From Achromobacter pestifer (lineage in GTDB: Bacteria; Pseudomonadota; Gammaproteobacteria; Burkholderiales; Burkholderiaceae_B), in NCBI RefSeq assembly GCF_902859625.1, contig NZ_CADIJX010000007.1, positions 124,001 through 188,000 on the forward strand: a stretch of 64,000 nucleotides of DNA, written 5' to 3'. Both the position numbers and the translations under genes were made by a program. The notes beneath the pieces were generated by a model, which saw nothing but the letters and a program-made list of their open reading frames with translations, was not told where the DNA came from and did not search any database. Position 1 is the stretch's first letter. Each line of letters opens with the position of its first letter. Shown piece after piece: positions 19,246 through 28,326 of the stretch.

Positions 19246-19982
19246 TTGATGGGCATGGCTTCTACGCCGTTGCTCGTGCCGGCCGCGTTGTCGCTGGGTG
19301 CCGCGCCGGCGCCGCTTTCAATGGGCGCTTTGGATTCCGTGGAATTGTTCTTGGTGCTGCTGTTGGACAGCCGGATCGCTTCTTCGCGGCTGATCGTTTC
19401 AAACAGTTTAACTACCTTGGCCACGCCGCCGACATCCGCAGTGGCGTTGGCGGCGTACTCGCCCTCGGCCTGGGTGAGCTTGCCCATCAGGTAGACGACG
19501 CTGTGGTCGGTCGTCAGCGCGATGGTGCCGGACGGCACGTATTTGGTGTTGATCAGCGCGGTCTTGACCTTGGAGGTCAGCCAGGTGTCGTTGGACCGCG
19601 TGCCGAACGAGGCAATCGGGCCCACGTTCAACTGATTGATGACCTGTTTGACGCTTTCAACGCTTTGCGCGATGGCGGTGGCCTGGCTCTTGGCTTCCTC
19701 GGTGGGGACGTCGCCCGTCAGCAGCAGGTGGCCGCCGTAGGCCATGGCGTTGACCCGGGCGGTGTCTCCCAGTTTCTGCGAGATCTGGCTTTGTGCCTTG
19801 AACGCCATGTTCTGGTCTTCAAGCTGGATACCGGACGTGCGGCGGTCTGTGACGACGACCGCCGTGGTGGCGGCGGCACCGCCCACGATCAGGGGCGCGC
19901 AGGCCGTCAGCGACAGCGCGACGGTGGACAAGGCGGCCGCAAGCATCAGGGGGCGGGTTGCGGTTCTGACGTCAGAAATCAT
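19242..19982 (-). CDS. dolP: BON-domain outer-membrane lipoprotein (DolP/YraP-like)
   Basis: Lipoprotein of 246 residues with lipobox LTAC (C28) and two BON domains (about 65-135 and 140-210), typical of the outer-membrane integrity factor DolP. Signatures are GGHLLLTGDVPTEEAKSQA and DHSVVYLMGKLTQAEGEYAA. A Ser/Asn/Gly-rich tail of about 35 residues (SNSSTKNNSTES onward) exceeds the E. coli form. The start overlaps the upstream SIS gene stop (ATGA). The order yraN-SIS-dolP mirrors E. coli yraN-diaA-yraP. Confidence 0.87.
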   Translation of the reverse strand: MISDVRTATRPLMLAAALSTVALSLTACAPLIVGGAAATTAVVVTDRRTSGIQLEDQNMAFKAQSQISQKLGDTARVNAMAYGGHLLLTGDVPTEEAKSQATAIAQSVESVKQVINQLNVGPIASFGTRSNDTWLTSKVKTALINTKYVPSGTIALTTDHSVVYLMGKLTQAEGEYAANATADVGGVAKVVKLFETISREEAIRLSNSSTKNNSTESKAPIESGAGAAPSDNAAGTSNGVEAMPIK

Positions 19983-20572
19983 TCGGTGTCTCCAAGCAGA
20001 AGAGCGTCAATGCCGTCGCACAGTGCGTGCAGCAGCAGAATATGGACTTCCTGGATCCGCATCGTGCGATCGCTGGGAACACATAGATGGACGTCCATGG
20101 GCGTAATGAGTTCCCCCATGACGCCACCGCCCTTGCCCGTCACGGCAAGAACATGCATTTCGCGCGCACTGGCGGCTTCCATGGCGCGGACCACGTTAGG
20201 GGAATTGCCGCTGGTGGAAATCGCCACCAGGACGTCGCCGGCTTGGCCAAAGGCGTTGACCTGGCGCTCGTAGATCTCGTCGAAACCGTAGTCGTTGCCG
20301 ACAGCGGTGAGGATCGCGGTGTCGGTATTGAGCGCGATGCCCGCCAGCGGCAGGCGCTCGCGTTCAAAGCGGCCCACCAGTTCGGCGATGAAATGCTGCG
20401 CGTCAGCGGCGGAACCGCCGTTGCCGCAAGCCAAAATCTTGCCGTTGTTCGCCAGGGCGCCGAATAGTACGTCCACCGCCACTGCCAGCGGTTCGGCCAG
20501 GACGTTCATACTTTGTTCGCAGGCAGCCATGGCGTCGCGAAAGTGCGACGTCATACGAGAGGTCATATCCAT
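19979..20572 (-). CDS. SIS-domain protein, DiaA/GmhA type (phosphoheptose isomerase-like)
   Basis: 197-residue single SIS domain. Motifs are ILACGNGGSAADAQHFIAEL (phosphosugar loop), ALNTDTAILTAVGNDYGFDEIY and AISTSGNSPNVVRAM. It could be sedoheptulose-7-phosphate isomerase for LPS heptose or the replication initiator-associating protein DiaA; the position between yraN and dolP favours a DiaA-like member, but sequence alone does not decide. Reading further upstream to 21049 runs through unrelated sequence and is rejected; ATG at 20572 is used. Confidence 0.85.
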   Translation of the reverse strand: MDMTSRMTSHFRDAMAACEQSMNVLAEPLAVAVDVLFGALANNGKILACGNGGSAADAQHFIAELVGRFERERLPLAGIALNTDTAILTAVGNDYGFDEIYERQVNAFGQAGDVLVAISTSGNSPNVVRAMEAASAREMHVLAVTGKGGGVMGELITPMDVHLCVPSDRTMRIQEVHILLLHALCDGIDALLLGDTE

Positions 20573-20702
20573 GGGCGCGATTATCTCACGGTGCAGAGGC
20601 CCTGTTCTGTCCAGGCGTAACGACACTTCGGCAGGCGGTAACCGGGGAGGCTGATCCGTGCCGGGCAGGAGCTTGCCCGCACGCGGTTTCATGCGGGCAG
20701 CC

Positions 20703-21185
20703 TCATGGCAGTGAGAACGCGCCGCGCAGCCACTGCGGCTGGCCGGCCTCGAAGACGACGGCATCGAAGCGGGCAGGGGGCCACTTCCCGTACCAATGCC
20801 GCCGGGCAAGTTCCGGCAGCCAGTACGCAGCGGCACGGGCCAGCCGTGCCTGCTTGTCGTGGTCGATGCTGGCCGCGGCGCCGCCGTAGCGGGACCGGCC
20901 GCGGGCACGGACTTCAACGAAGACCAGCGTATCGCCGTCGCGCATGGCCAGGTCGATCTCTCCTGCGCGTGTCCAGAGATTGCGCGCCAGCAGCACCAGG
21001 CCCCGGGCCAGCAGCAGGCGCAACGCGGCGTCTTCGTGGAGGTCGCCACGGCGTTGCATGGGCGAACGGCGCACGGGCGCGTCGTCCGGCGCGGCGCGTT
21101 GACGGGCGCGTCGGCGGCGTTTGTCCGCGCGGCGCCGGGCCGCCAGCGCCAGTTCGCAGGCCAGGCGCAAGGTGTCGTCCGTCAT
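20703..21185 (-). CDS. yraN: UPF0102 protein YraN (endonuclease-like fold)
   Basis: Small nuclease-fold protein of unclear role; related to Holliday-junction resolvase-like PD-(D/E)XK domains. With ATG at 21185 it has 160 residues; GGAG lies seven bases upstream, whereas the ATG at 21209 has none. The catalytic block [21 protein letters not shown] is clear (E-D-E-K-type residues), with [17 protein letters not shown] before it. The first 45 residues are an unusual Arg/Ala-rich extension ([14 protein letters not shown]) absent from short homologues. Confidence 0.85.
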   Translation of the reverse strand: MTDDTLRLACELALAARRRADKRRRRARQRAAPDDAPVRRSPMQRRGDLHEDAALRLLLARGLVLLARNLWTRAGEIDLAMRDGDTLVFVEVRARGRSRYGGAAASIDHDKQARLARAAAYWLPELARRHWYGKWPPARFDAVVFEAGQPQWLRGAFSLP

Positions 21186-21251
21186 GACGGGCTCCGAAGG
21201 GGCGGGCATTGGCGGCTACACTGACATGGTTTTCCGTGTCAGTGGGCTGCA

Positions 21252-22187
21252 ATGAATCAAAATGTCTCACCCTCGCCTGCCGGCGATGCCTGGAGCCGCG
21301 TTGCCGAGCGCGTGGCCGGGCAGCATTGGCCCGCGTCGACCTTGTACGTCGTGGCCACGCCGATCGGCAATCTGGGCGACTTGGGGCTGCGAGCCTGGCA
21401 TGCCCTGCAACGCGCCGATGTGATCGCGGCCGAAGACACGCGCGCCAGCCGGACCTTGTTGGACGCCTGGGGCGTCAGCACGCCGCTCATGGCGGCCCAC
21501 CGCCACAACGAGGCCGCCGCCGCCCAAGCCATCTGCGCGCGCTTGGCCGAAGGTCAGCGCGTGGCGTTGGTGTCGGATGCGGGGGCGCCCGCGGTCAGTG
21601 ATCCGGGTGCCCGCGTGGTGCGCGCCGTGCGCGAGGCTGGCTTTGCGGTCGTGCCGGTGCCGGGGCCCAGCGCCGTGATCACCGCGTTGATGGGCAGCGG
21701 CGTCACCACCGACGAGAATCCGGCCTATGCCTTCGCCGGTTTTGCGCCGCCCAAGGCCGTGGCCCGCCAGCGCTGGTTGCGCTCGTGGTGCGCCTTGCCC
21801 GCGCCCATCGTGATGTTTGAATCGCCGCACCGGCTGGCCGCCACCTTGGCGGATCTGCTGGAAGTCTGCGGTCCTGGCCGGCAACTGACCGTGGCGCGCG
21901 AACTGACCAAGCGGTTTGAAGAGATCGCGACGCTCACGCTGGGCGAAGCCGCAGCCTGGCTGGCGGCCGACTCGCATCGTGAGCAAGGCGAATTCGTGCT
22001 GATCGTGCACGCGCAAGCCGCGCAGGAAACCGACGAGGAAGCCGATCCGCGCACCGATGTGCTGCTGGACGCGCTGCTCGAATCGATGTCCGTCCGCGAC
22101 GCTACCCGCGTGGCCGCCAAGGTCACGGGCGTGGCGCGCGACGTGTTGTACAACCGGGCGCTGGCCCGCAAGAAGTCGTCGGAGTAA
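21252..22187 (+). CDS. rsmI: 16S rRNA (cytidine1402-2'-O)-methyltransferase
   Basis: Adds the 2'-O-methyl group to C1402 of 16S rRNA, using SAM. The 311 residues carry LYVVATPIGNLGDLGLRA (the family start motif), AEDTRASRTLLDAWG, ALVSDAGAPAVSDPGARVV and FESPHRLAATL, all diagnostic of the tetrapyrrole-methylase fold. It diverges from yraN; the pair is conserved in many proteobacteria. It is followed by ogt after three bases. Confidence 0.96.
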   Translation: MNQNVSPSPAGDAWSRVAERVAGQHWPASTLYVVATPIGNLGDLGLRAWHALQRADVIAAEDTRASRTLLDAWGVSTPLMAAHRHNEAAAAQAICARLAEGQRVALVSDAGAPAVSDPGARVVRAVREAGFAVVPVPGPSAVITALMGSGVTTDENPAYAFAGFAPPKAVARQRWLRSWCALPAPIVMFESPHRLAATLADLLEVCGPGRQLTVARELTKRFEEIATLTLGEAAAWLAADSHREQGEFVLIVHAQAAQETDEEADPRTDVLLDALLESMSVRDATRVAAKVTGVARDVLYNRALARKKSSE

Positions 22188-22190
22188 GGC

Positions 22191-22775
22191 ATGGTGTATT
22201 CAACGGTGGTGTCGAACAAGCCCGCCGACCCTCTCGAACCCCTCAGCTATCGCGATATGGCCACGCCACTGGGTGACTTGCGTCTGGTCGCCAGCCCCAA
22301 GGGCTTGCGCGGCGCGTGGTTCACGGATCAGGAATTACTGCCGGCGGCCGACGGTTGGACGCATACGGAAAGCGATCCCATCCTGGAGCAGGCCCGTCGC
22401 GAACTGGAGGAATGGTTCGCGGGCAAGCGCCAGGGGTTCGACGTGGCGCTGGACCCTGTCGGCACGACGTTTCAGCATCAGGTCTGGCACGCGCTGTGCG
22501 CGCTGGATTTCGGCAAGCTGACCAGTTATGGCGATCTGGCGCGCACGGTGGGGCGTCCCAAGGGGGCCCAGGCGGTGGGCGGCGCGGTGGGTCGCAATCC
22601 CATCATCATCATCATTCCCTGCCACCGCGTGATCGGTGCCGATACCGCACTGACCGGATTCGGCGGCGGATTGCCGCGCAAGCAGGCCCTGCTGGCGCAT
22701 GAGGGCAACCGCTACGTCAGCCGCAACCCGCGCGCGCGCCGTGTGTGCGACGGCCAGGCCGAGCTGCCCTGGTAG
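22191..22775 (+). CDS. ogt: Methylated-DNA--protein-cysteine methyltransferase
   Basis: Suicide repair protein that removes O6-alkyl groups from guanine. The 194 residues show the N-terminal cap, GTTFQHQVWHALCAL and the active-site PCHRV with acceptor C144 followed by TGFGGGLPRKQALLAHE. An unusual run of five isoleucines precedes the PCHRV motif. It starts three bases after rsmI, so the two are co-transcribed, and is convergent with rlpA (19-bp gap). Confidence 0.94.
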   Translation: MVYSTVVSNKPADPLEPLSYRDMATPLGDLRLVASPKGLRGAWFTDQELLPAADGWTHTESDPILEQARRELEEWFAGKRQGFDVALDPVGTTFQHQVWHALCALDFGKLTSYGDLARTVGRPKGAQAVGGAVGRNPIIIIIPCHRVIGADTALTGFGGGLPRKQALLAHEGNRYVSRNPRARRVCDGQAELPW

Positions 22776-22794
22776 GCGTCCCGGTCGGCCGCGC

Positions 22795-23757
22795 TTATTG
22801 CGTGGCAAGACTCGGCAGGATGCCGATGCGATCCGACACCAGTTGCACGGCGTTCAAGGCGCTTTGCCGATCAGGGTAGGGACCAATCCTGACCCGGTAC
22901 AGGTTGTTGGATTGTTCCACCTGGGCGGGGGGAGCCCCCGCCGCGCCCAACTGCGAATTGATGCGGGCGACCAGGGATTGGGCGTTGGCCGGCTGGCTGA
23001 ACGCGCCCACTTGGAGATAGACATTGCCAACGCCGCCAGAGGGCGCCTGACGCACGGGCGCGGAACCGGGCGCGGGGCCCGGCAGCGGCTCGGCGGTCAA
23101 TGCGATGGGCAAGGCGGCCACTGGCGCCACCACTGGCAGCGATCCCGTGGCGGATACCGGTTCGGGCGCCGCTCCGGCCGGGGTGCCTTGCGAGGCCAGG
23201 CGCCGGATCTCGTCTTGCTGGATGCTTTCCACGACCACCTGACCGCTTCCCGGCCCGATGATGCCCAGCTTGTACGCCGCGACGTAGGACAGGTCCATGA
23301 TCCGGTCGCTATGGAATGGCCCGCGGTCGTTCACCCGCACGATGATGGTTTTGCCGTTGACCAGGCTGGTGACACGCGCGTAGCTGGGAATCGGCAGCGT
23401 CGTGTGGGCGGCCGTCATGGCATACATGTCGTAGGACTCGCCGATCGACGTGGAATTGCCATGGAATTTCTTGCCGTACCAGGACGCAGTGCCGCGCTGC
23501 TTGTACGGCTGGCCGCTGGTGTCGGGCACATAGCGCTGACCGAACACCACATAGGGCCGGTTGGCGCCGCTGGCGTAGGGTTCGATGCGAGGCACCGCGT
23601 CGGGCACCTGGTCCAGGTTGGACGGCGGATTGGCGTCCGGGCCGTCGTCCTTGTAATAACCGCCGCCCTTCTTGCGTCCACCGGTGGAGGAGCAGCCGGC
23701 CACGGCAATGGCCAGCAACAGCATCAGGATCAGGTGTAGCGGGCGGGACAGGGTCAT
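22795..23757 (-). CDS. rlpA: Septal ring lytic transglycosylase RlpA
   Basis: Outer-membrane lipoprotein of 320 residues that cleaves denuded glycan strands. The lipobox is AVAGCSS with C22. A double-psi beta-barrel domain (about 85-185) contains GTASWYGKKFHGNSTSIGE and VRVNDRGPF, and a C-terminal SPOR domain (about 245-315) begins YLQVGAFSQPANAQSLV. The linker is Pro/Ala-rich. Its ATG overlaps the rapZ stop by four bases. Confidence 0.94.
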   Translation of the reverse strand: MTLSRPLHLILMLLLAIAVAGCSSTGGRKKGGGYYKDDGPDANPPSNLDQVPDAVPRIEPYASGANRPYVVFGQRYVPDTSGQPYKQRGTASWYGKKFHGNSTSIGESYDMYAMTAAHTTLPIPSYARVTSLVNGKTIIVRVNDRGPFHSDRIMDLSYVAAYKLGIIGPGSGQVVVESIQQDEIRRLASQGTPAGAAPEPVSATGSLPVVAPVAALPIALTAEPLPGPAPGSAPVRQAPSGGVGNVYLQVGAFSQPANAQSLVARINSQLGAAGAPPAQVEQSNNLYRVRIGPYPDRQSALNAVQLVSDRIGILPSLATQ

Positions 23758-24632
23758 GCGGATTCGGCGGGTAGTTGGTTGCGATGGCGGACCAGCAAGG
23801 GGTCGTGGTCGGCAAAGCGCAGCGCCAACTGTTCGACCACATAGACAGAACGGTGTTGGCCGCCGGTGCAGCCGATCGCCACGGTCAGATAGTTGCGGGT
23901 GTCTTGCGTGTACATCGGCAGCCAGCGGTTCAGGAAGCCGGCGATGTCGTCGATCATCAAGCCGACCTGTTCGTATCCGGCCAGCCAGGCGGCCACGGGC
24001 TCGTCACGGCCAGTCAGCGGACGCAGGTTGCGGTCGTAATGCGGGTTGGGCAGGCAACGCACGTCAAAGACCAGATCGGCGTCGCCAGGCACGCCGCGCT
24101 TGTAGGCGAAGGACTCGAACGTCAGCACCAGGGGCGCGCGGTCGGCTTTGATCAGGTCTCGGACCCACGCGCGCAACTGGCCGGGCGTCAGGTCCGACGT
24201 GTCGATCACATGTTCTTGTTCGCGCAGCGGCGCCAGCAGCTCGCGTTCCAGCGCAATGCAGTCAGTCAGCGATGGCGGTGTGCCGCCGCGTTGCAGGCGG
24301 TCGGTCAGCGGATGGCGGCGGCGGGATTCGGAATAGCGCTGCACCAGCGTGGAAGTGTTGGCGTCCAGGAAGACCACGCGCAGGCTGGTGCCCATGGCGC
24401 GCAGGGCCGTGACCACATCGGGCAGCTCCGCCAGTTCACCCGGTGACCGGACGTCAATGGCGACGGCGACGCGCTCCAGGCCTTCGTCGCGCGCGTTGGC
24501 GATGAACTCGGTCAGGAACCGGACAGGCAGGTTGTCGACGCAGGTGTAGCTGGCGTCCTCAAGCATGCGTAGGGCAACGGATTTGCCTGAACCAGAGATG
24601 CCGGTGACAAGGACAACTTTCAACATGGACAT
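23754..24632 (-). CDS. rapZ: RNase adapter protein RapZ (nucleotide-binding)
   Basis: P-loop protein of 292 residues; in E. coli it senses glucosamine-6-phosphate and guides RNase E to sRNA GlmZ. Walker A is GISGSGKS (11-18); later motifs are SYTCVDNLPVRFL, FESFAYKRGVPGDADLVFDVRCLPNP and IGCTGGQHRSVYVVEQL. A second ATG two codons on is equally possible. In many beta- and gammaproteobacteria this gene follows ptsN or hprK; here it is separated from them by a regulator and two cytochrome genes. Confidence 0.95.
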   Translation of the reverse strand: MSMLKVVLVTGISGSGKSVALRMLEDASYTCVDNLPVRFLTEFIANARDEGLERVAVAIDVRSPGELAELPDVVTALRAMGTSLRVVFLDANTSTLVQRYSESRRRHPLTDRLQRGGTPPSLTDCIALERELLAPLREQEHVIDTSDLTPGQLRAWVRDLIKADRAPLVLTFESFAYKRGVPGDADLVFDVRCLPNPHYDRNLRPLTGRDEPVAAWLAGYEQVGLMIDDIAGFLNRWLPMYTQDTRNYLTVAIGCTGGQHRSVYVVEQLALRFADHDPLLVRHRNQLPAESA

Positions 24633-24809
24633 GATTGTGGCACGCTTTTCCAGGACGATGCCGGCGGGTTGGCATCTGATATGGCCGTAAACTGGGAATC
24701 TGCGCCTGTACCGTTTCGTCTGCCCTGGCGTAAGCTTGGGGCCGGATACTTGATCGATTCACTTACGCGCCCCGCCGTTATGCGTTTGGGGGATTGGAAT
24801 TCGACCTAG

Positions 24810-25568
24810 ATGTTAGCCCTCATTTCGTTTTGTAGTGTTTCACTGCCGCGGTTTGGGGCGATTTTCCGCGTGATGATGACGGCCGTTGTTGCCTTTATGG
24901 CAACGTCGGCAGTGGCGCAACCTGCTCCCCCCGGCACCTTGCGGCCCGACACCATAGCCGCCCGGGTTGCCGCCTGTACGGCCTGTCATGGCGCGCAGGG
25001 CAGGGCCGGCACCGACGGCTACTACCCGCGCCTGGCCGGCAAACCGCAGGACTACCTGTACCACCAACTGCTGAATTTCCGCGACGACCGGCGTCAGTAC
25101 CGCCCCATGGCGCATCTGCTGGCCGGCTTGCCAGACGACTATCTGCGCGAGATGGCCGCGTATTTTTCCGAACAGCATGTGCCGTATCCGCCGCCCGTGC
25201 GTGCGGAGGTGTCCAGCGCCACGATGGAAGCAGGACGGACGCTGGCGCTGCACGGCGACGCCGCACGAGGTCTGCCCGCCTGTGCCGCCTGTCACGGCGC
25301 TGCGCTCAGTGGCGTGATGCCGGCTATCCCAGGGCTGCTGGGCTTGCCCCGTGACTACATCGGTTCGCAGATCGGCAGTTGGAAGAACGGCTTGCGGCGC
25401 GCTGCCGCGCCAGACTGCATGGCGGACATCGCCGACACGCTCACCCCTACCGACATCGGCGCCCTGGCGGCCTGGTTGTCGTCGCAACCCGTCGTCGAGC
25501 CCTATGTGGCCGAGCCCGCCGGATCGCTGCGCCTGCCCGCCGAATGCGGCAGCCAGGCGCAACGCTGA
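24810..25568 (+). CDS. Diheme cytochrome c (c4-like)
   Basis: Exported electron carrier, 252 residues, with two heme sites CTACH (C56-H60) and CAACH (C158-H162) in two similar halves, as in cytochrome c4. A hydrophobic N-terminus (about 21-37, MMTAVVAFMATSAVAQ) serves as signal peptide; the ATG used here gives a long n-region, and an ATG at 24873 would be a plausible shorter start. It is followed after 11 bp by the triheme cytochrome, so both are probably one unit. Confidence 0.87.
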   Translation: MLALISFCSVSLPRFGAIFRVMMTAVVAFMATSAVAQPAPPGTLRPDTIAARVAACTACHGAQGRAGTDGYYPRLAGKPQDYLYHQLLNFRDDRRQYRPMAHLLAGLPDDYLREMAAYFSEQHVPYPPPVRAEVSSATMEAGRTLALHGDAARGLPACAACHGAALSGVMPAIPGLLGLPRDYIGSQIGSWKNGLRRAAAPDCMADIADTLTPTDIGALAAWLSSQPVVEPYVAEPAGSLRLPAECGSQAQR

Positions 25569-25579
25569 CAGGGGCCCCC

Positions 25580-26863
25580 ATGAAACTGCTGAAAAAACTC
25601 TTGTGCGTCCTGCTGTTGGCAGGGGTCGCCGCCGTGGGTGGCCTGTATTGGCTGGGCACGCGCGATGACACCAGTACCGGGCCCGTCGCGGCGCCGGCCG
25701 ACGCCTCCACCTTGATTGAACGCGGGCGCTACCTGGCGCTGGCGGGCAATTGCATGGCCTGCCATACCAGCCGGGGCGGCAAGGCGCTGGCAGGTGGCAC
25801 GCCGATTCCAACGCCGTTTGGCACCGTCTTCGGCCCCAACCTCACCCCTGATGACAAGACCGGCATAGGCACCTGGACTGCCGATGATTTCTGGCAGGCG
25901 CTGCACAATGGCAAGTCCAAGGACGGTACGCTGCTGTATCCGGCTTTTCCGTACACGGAATACACCCGCGTCACACGCGCCGACGCCGACGCCCTGTATG
26001 CCTACCTGCGCAGCGTGGCGCCCGTCAGCCAACCCAACCGCCCGCCTGAACTGGACTTTCCGTATGACCAGCGCGCCTTGCTGGCCGCGTGGCGCGCGCT
26101 GTATTTCAAACCGGGTGTGCAGGAAGCGGACCCGAGCCAGTCGGTGCAATGGAACCGCGGGCGCTACCTGGTCGATGGCTTGGGGCATTGCGCCGCCTGC
26201 CATACGCCACGCAACAGCCTGGGCGCGACGCGCGCATCGGACTCACTGACCGGCGGCGTCATCCCGGTGCTGGACTGGTACGCGCCGCCGCTCACCAATG
26301 ACATGCAAACCGGCATGGGTCGCTGGACGGCGGCGGATATTGCTGCCTTGCTCAAGACGGGCATTTCCGCGCATTCCAGCGCCAGTGGTCCGATGGCCGA
26401 AGTGGTGCTGGGCAGCACGCAGCACCTGACCGATGATGATGCGCTGGCGATTGGCGTCTACATCAAGTCGTTGCCCGCCACGCCGGCGTCCACGCCCCGG
26501 CAGAAGACAGCGGCCGCACCGGCCGCGATGGAACTGGGCGGCAAGATCTACAGTCAGCAATGCGCGCAATGCCATCAGTCGAAGGGCGAGGGCAGTGGCA
26601 CGGCCTGGCCCGCGCTGGCGGGCAATCCTACCGTGACGGCGCCGTCTCCGGTCAACGTGATACGCATGGTGCTGGACGGCGGCTATGCGCCGGCGACGGC
26701 GGCGAATCCCCGCCCACATGGGATGCCGCCGTTCGGACAGATCCTGAACGACAACGATATCGCCATGCTGGTGTCCTACTTGCGCAACAGCTGGGGCAAC
26801 GAGGCCGGCAGTGTCACCGCGCTTGAGGTCAAGCGGGCGCGCGCGGCGTCGACGTTGAACTGA
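25580..26863 (+). CDS. Triheme membrane cytochrome c (alcohol/gluconate dehydrogenase-type subunit)
   Basis: 427-residue protein with an N-terminal membrane helix (about 6-25) and three heme motifs CMACH (C58), CAACH (C204) and CAQCH (C328), as in the cytochrome subunit of periplasmic alcohol, aldehyde or gluconate dehydrogenases. No dehydrogenase subunit is adjacent, so its electron donor is unknown. The ATG at 25580 is chosen because it begins the signal-anchor MKLLKKLLCVLLLAG just after the preceding gene. Its last 35 bases overlap the convergent MocR gene. Confidence 0.87.
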   Translation: MKLLKKLLCVLLLAGVAAVGGLYWLGTRDDTSTGPVAAPADASTLIERGRYLALAGNCMACHTSRGGKALAGGTPIPTPFGTVFGPNLTPDDKTGIGTWTADDFWQALHNGKSKDGTLLYPAFPYTEYTRVTRADADALYAYLRSVAPVSQPNRPPELDFPYDQRALLAAWRALYFKPGVQEADPSQSVQWNRGRYLVDGLGHCAACHTPRNSLGATRASDSLTGGVIPVLDWYAPPLTNDMQTGMGRWTAADIAALLKTGISAHSSASGPMAEVVLGSTQHLTDDDALAIGVYIKSLPATPASTPRQKTAAAPAAMELGGKIYSQQCAQCHQSKGEGSGTAWPALAGNPTVTAPSPVNVIRMVLDGGYAPATAANPRPHGMPPFGQILNDNDIAMLVSYLRNSWGNEAGSVTALEVKRARAASTLN

Positions 26864-28304
26864 CGCTGGCTTGGTGTGGGCGGGTGGCTTGCGCACAGGC
26901 CTGCCGCGCCAATTCACCCAGCACGCGAATGGCGGCGTCTTGGGCGGCATCCCAGGGGTGGCCGTAGTTCAGGCGCAAGGCGCTGGCAAACTGGCCGCTG
27001 GCCGAAAATATCGGGCCAGGCGCCACGCTGATTCCGCGCGCCAGCGCATCACGGTGCAGCGTCAGCGCATCCACCGCCGCAGGTAACTCCAACCACAGGA
27101 AGAAGCCGCCTTGAGGGCGGGTCACCCGCGTGCCAGCGGGAAACGCATGCGCAATCGCATCGGCCATGCGTTCCTGCTGCGCTTGCAGTGTTTCGCGCAA
27201 GCGGCGCAGATGGCGGTCGTAGCCGCCTTGCTCCAGGTATTCGGCGATTGCGCCCTGTGCAGGGCCGGACGCCGACAAGGTGGACGATAGTTTCAGGCGC
27301 TGGACGCGCTGCGCGTAGCGGCCGGCGGATGCCCAGCCGATGCGGTAGCCCGGGGCCAGGCATTTCGAGAACGACGAGCAATGCAGCACCAGCCCGTGCT
27401 TGTCGAACGCCTTGGCGGGCACTGGCCGCGCGGCGCCGAAATAGAGTTCGCCGTAGACGTCGTCTTCGATCAACGGGATTTCGTGACGTGCCAGCAATTC
27501 GACCAGTTGCCGCTTGCTGTCGTCGGGCATCAGGCTGCCCAGCGGGTTCTGGAATTGCGTCATCAACCAGCAGGCCTTGGGCGCGTGCCGCAAGATGGCG
27601 GCTTCCATTGCGTTCAGGTCGATGCCGGTGCGTGGATGGGTCGGCACTTCCAGCGCCTTCAAACCTTGTCGTTCAAGCGCCTGCAAGGCGCCATAGAACG
27701 TGGGGGCTTCGACGATCACGGTGTCGCCCGGTTGCGTGACCGCTTGCAGGCACAGGTTCAGCGCTTCCAGCGCGCCATTGGTGACCACGATATCGCTGGC
27801 GGGCACGTTGATGCCGCCAATCAGGTAGCGCAGCGCGATCTGCCGGCGCAGGCCAGGATTGCCGGGGCTCAGGTCCTCGACGGTATCCAGCGGGTTCTGA
27901 CGCTTCAGGTGCGCGGCCATCGCTTGCGCCAGACGCGGCAGCGGAAACAGCAGAGGCGAGGGGAAGGCGGACCCCAGCGGCGTGACGTCGCGGTTGCGCA
28001 CGGACCCCAGGATGTCGAAGATGCGTTCGCTGATCGCGAGTTCGGTGGATTCGCCGCCGGGGCAAGAGGCGCCCGGTTCTGGCGGCAGGGATTCCGCGGG
28101 AGCATGGACGTAGTAGCCCGAGCGTGGCTGGGCGCGGATCAGGCCGCGCGCCTCAAGCAGGTAATACGCCTGGAACACCGTGGAGGGGCTGACGCCCCGA
28201 GCGGCGCAGGCGTCGCGCACCGATGGCAGCTTGTCGCCCACGCGCAATACGCCGTCGCGGATCGACTTGGCGATCTCGGCGGCCAGGGTTTCGTACAGGC
28301 TCAC
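26829..28304 (-). CDS. MocR/PdxR-type regulator (GntR wHTH plus aminotransferase-like domain)
   Basis: 491-residue DNA-binding protein. Residues 1-75 are a GntR winged helix (DKLPSVRDACAARGVSPSTVFQAYYLL), and the rest is a fold-type I aminotransferase-like PLP domain with SSFSKCLAPGYRIGWA carrying the Schiff-base Lys. The start codon is GTG and has no clear ribosome binding site. The regulated genes are unknown; the convergent cytochromes and the upstream hprK are neighbours only. It begins 22 bp after the hprK stop. Confidence 0.9.
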   Translation of the reverse strand: MSLYETLAAEIAKSIRDGVLRVGDKLPSVRDACAARGVSPSTVFQAYYLLEARGLIRAQPRSGYYVHAPAESLPPEPGASCPGGESTELAISERIFDILGSVRNRDVTPLGSAFPSPLLFPLPRLAQAMAAHLKRQNPLDTVEDLSPGNPGLRRQIALRYLIGGINVPASDIVVTNGALEALNLCLQAVTQPGDTVIVEAPTFYGALQALERQGLKALEVPTHPRTGIDLNAMEAAILRHAPKACWLMTQFQNPLGSLMPDDSKRQLVELLARHEIPLIEDDVYGELYFGAARPVPAKAFDKHGLVLHCSSFSKCLAPGYRIGWASAGRYAQRVQRLKLSSTLSASGPAQGAIAEYLEQGGYDRHLRRLRETLQAQQERMADAIAHAFPAGTRVTRPQGGFFLWLELPAAVDALTLHRDALARGISVAPGPIFSASGQFASALRLNYGHPWDAAQDAAIRVLGELARQACAQATRPHQASVSSTSTPRAPA

Positions 28305-28326
28305 GGTGCCGCGTGGCGACGCGCGT

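Noticed and set aside
20573-21049. N-terminal extension of the SIS protein to 356 residues
   Set aside because: The extra sequence runs antisense-free but out of frame through yraN and shows no family similarity; the ATG at 20572 gives the normal length.
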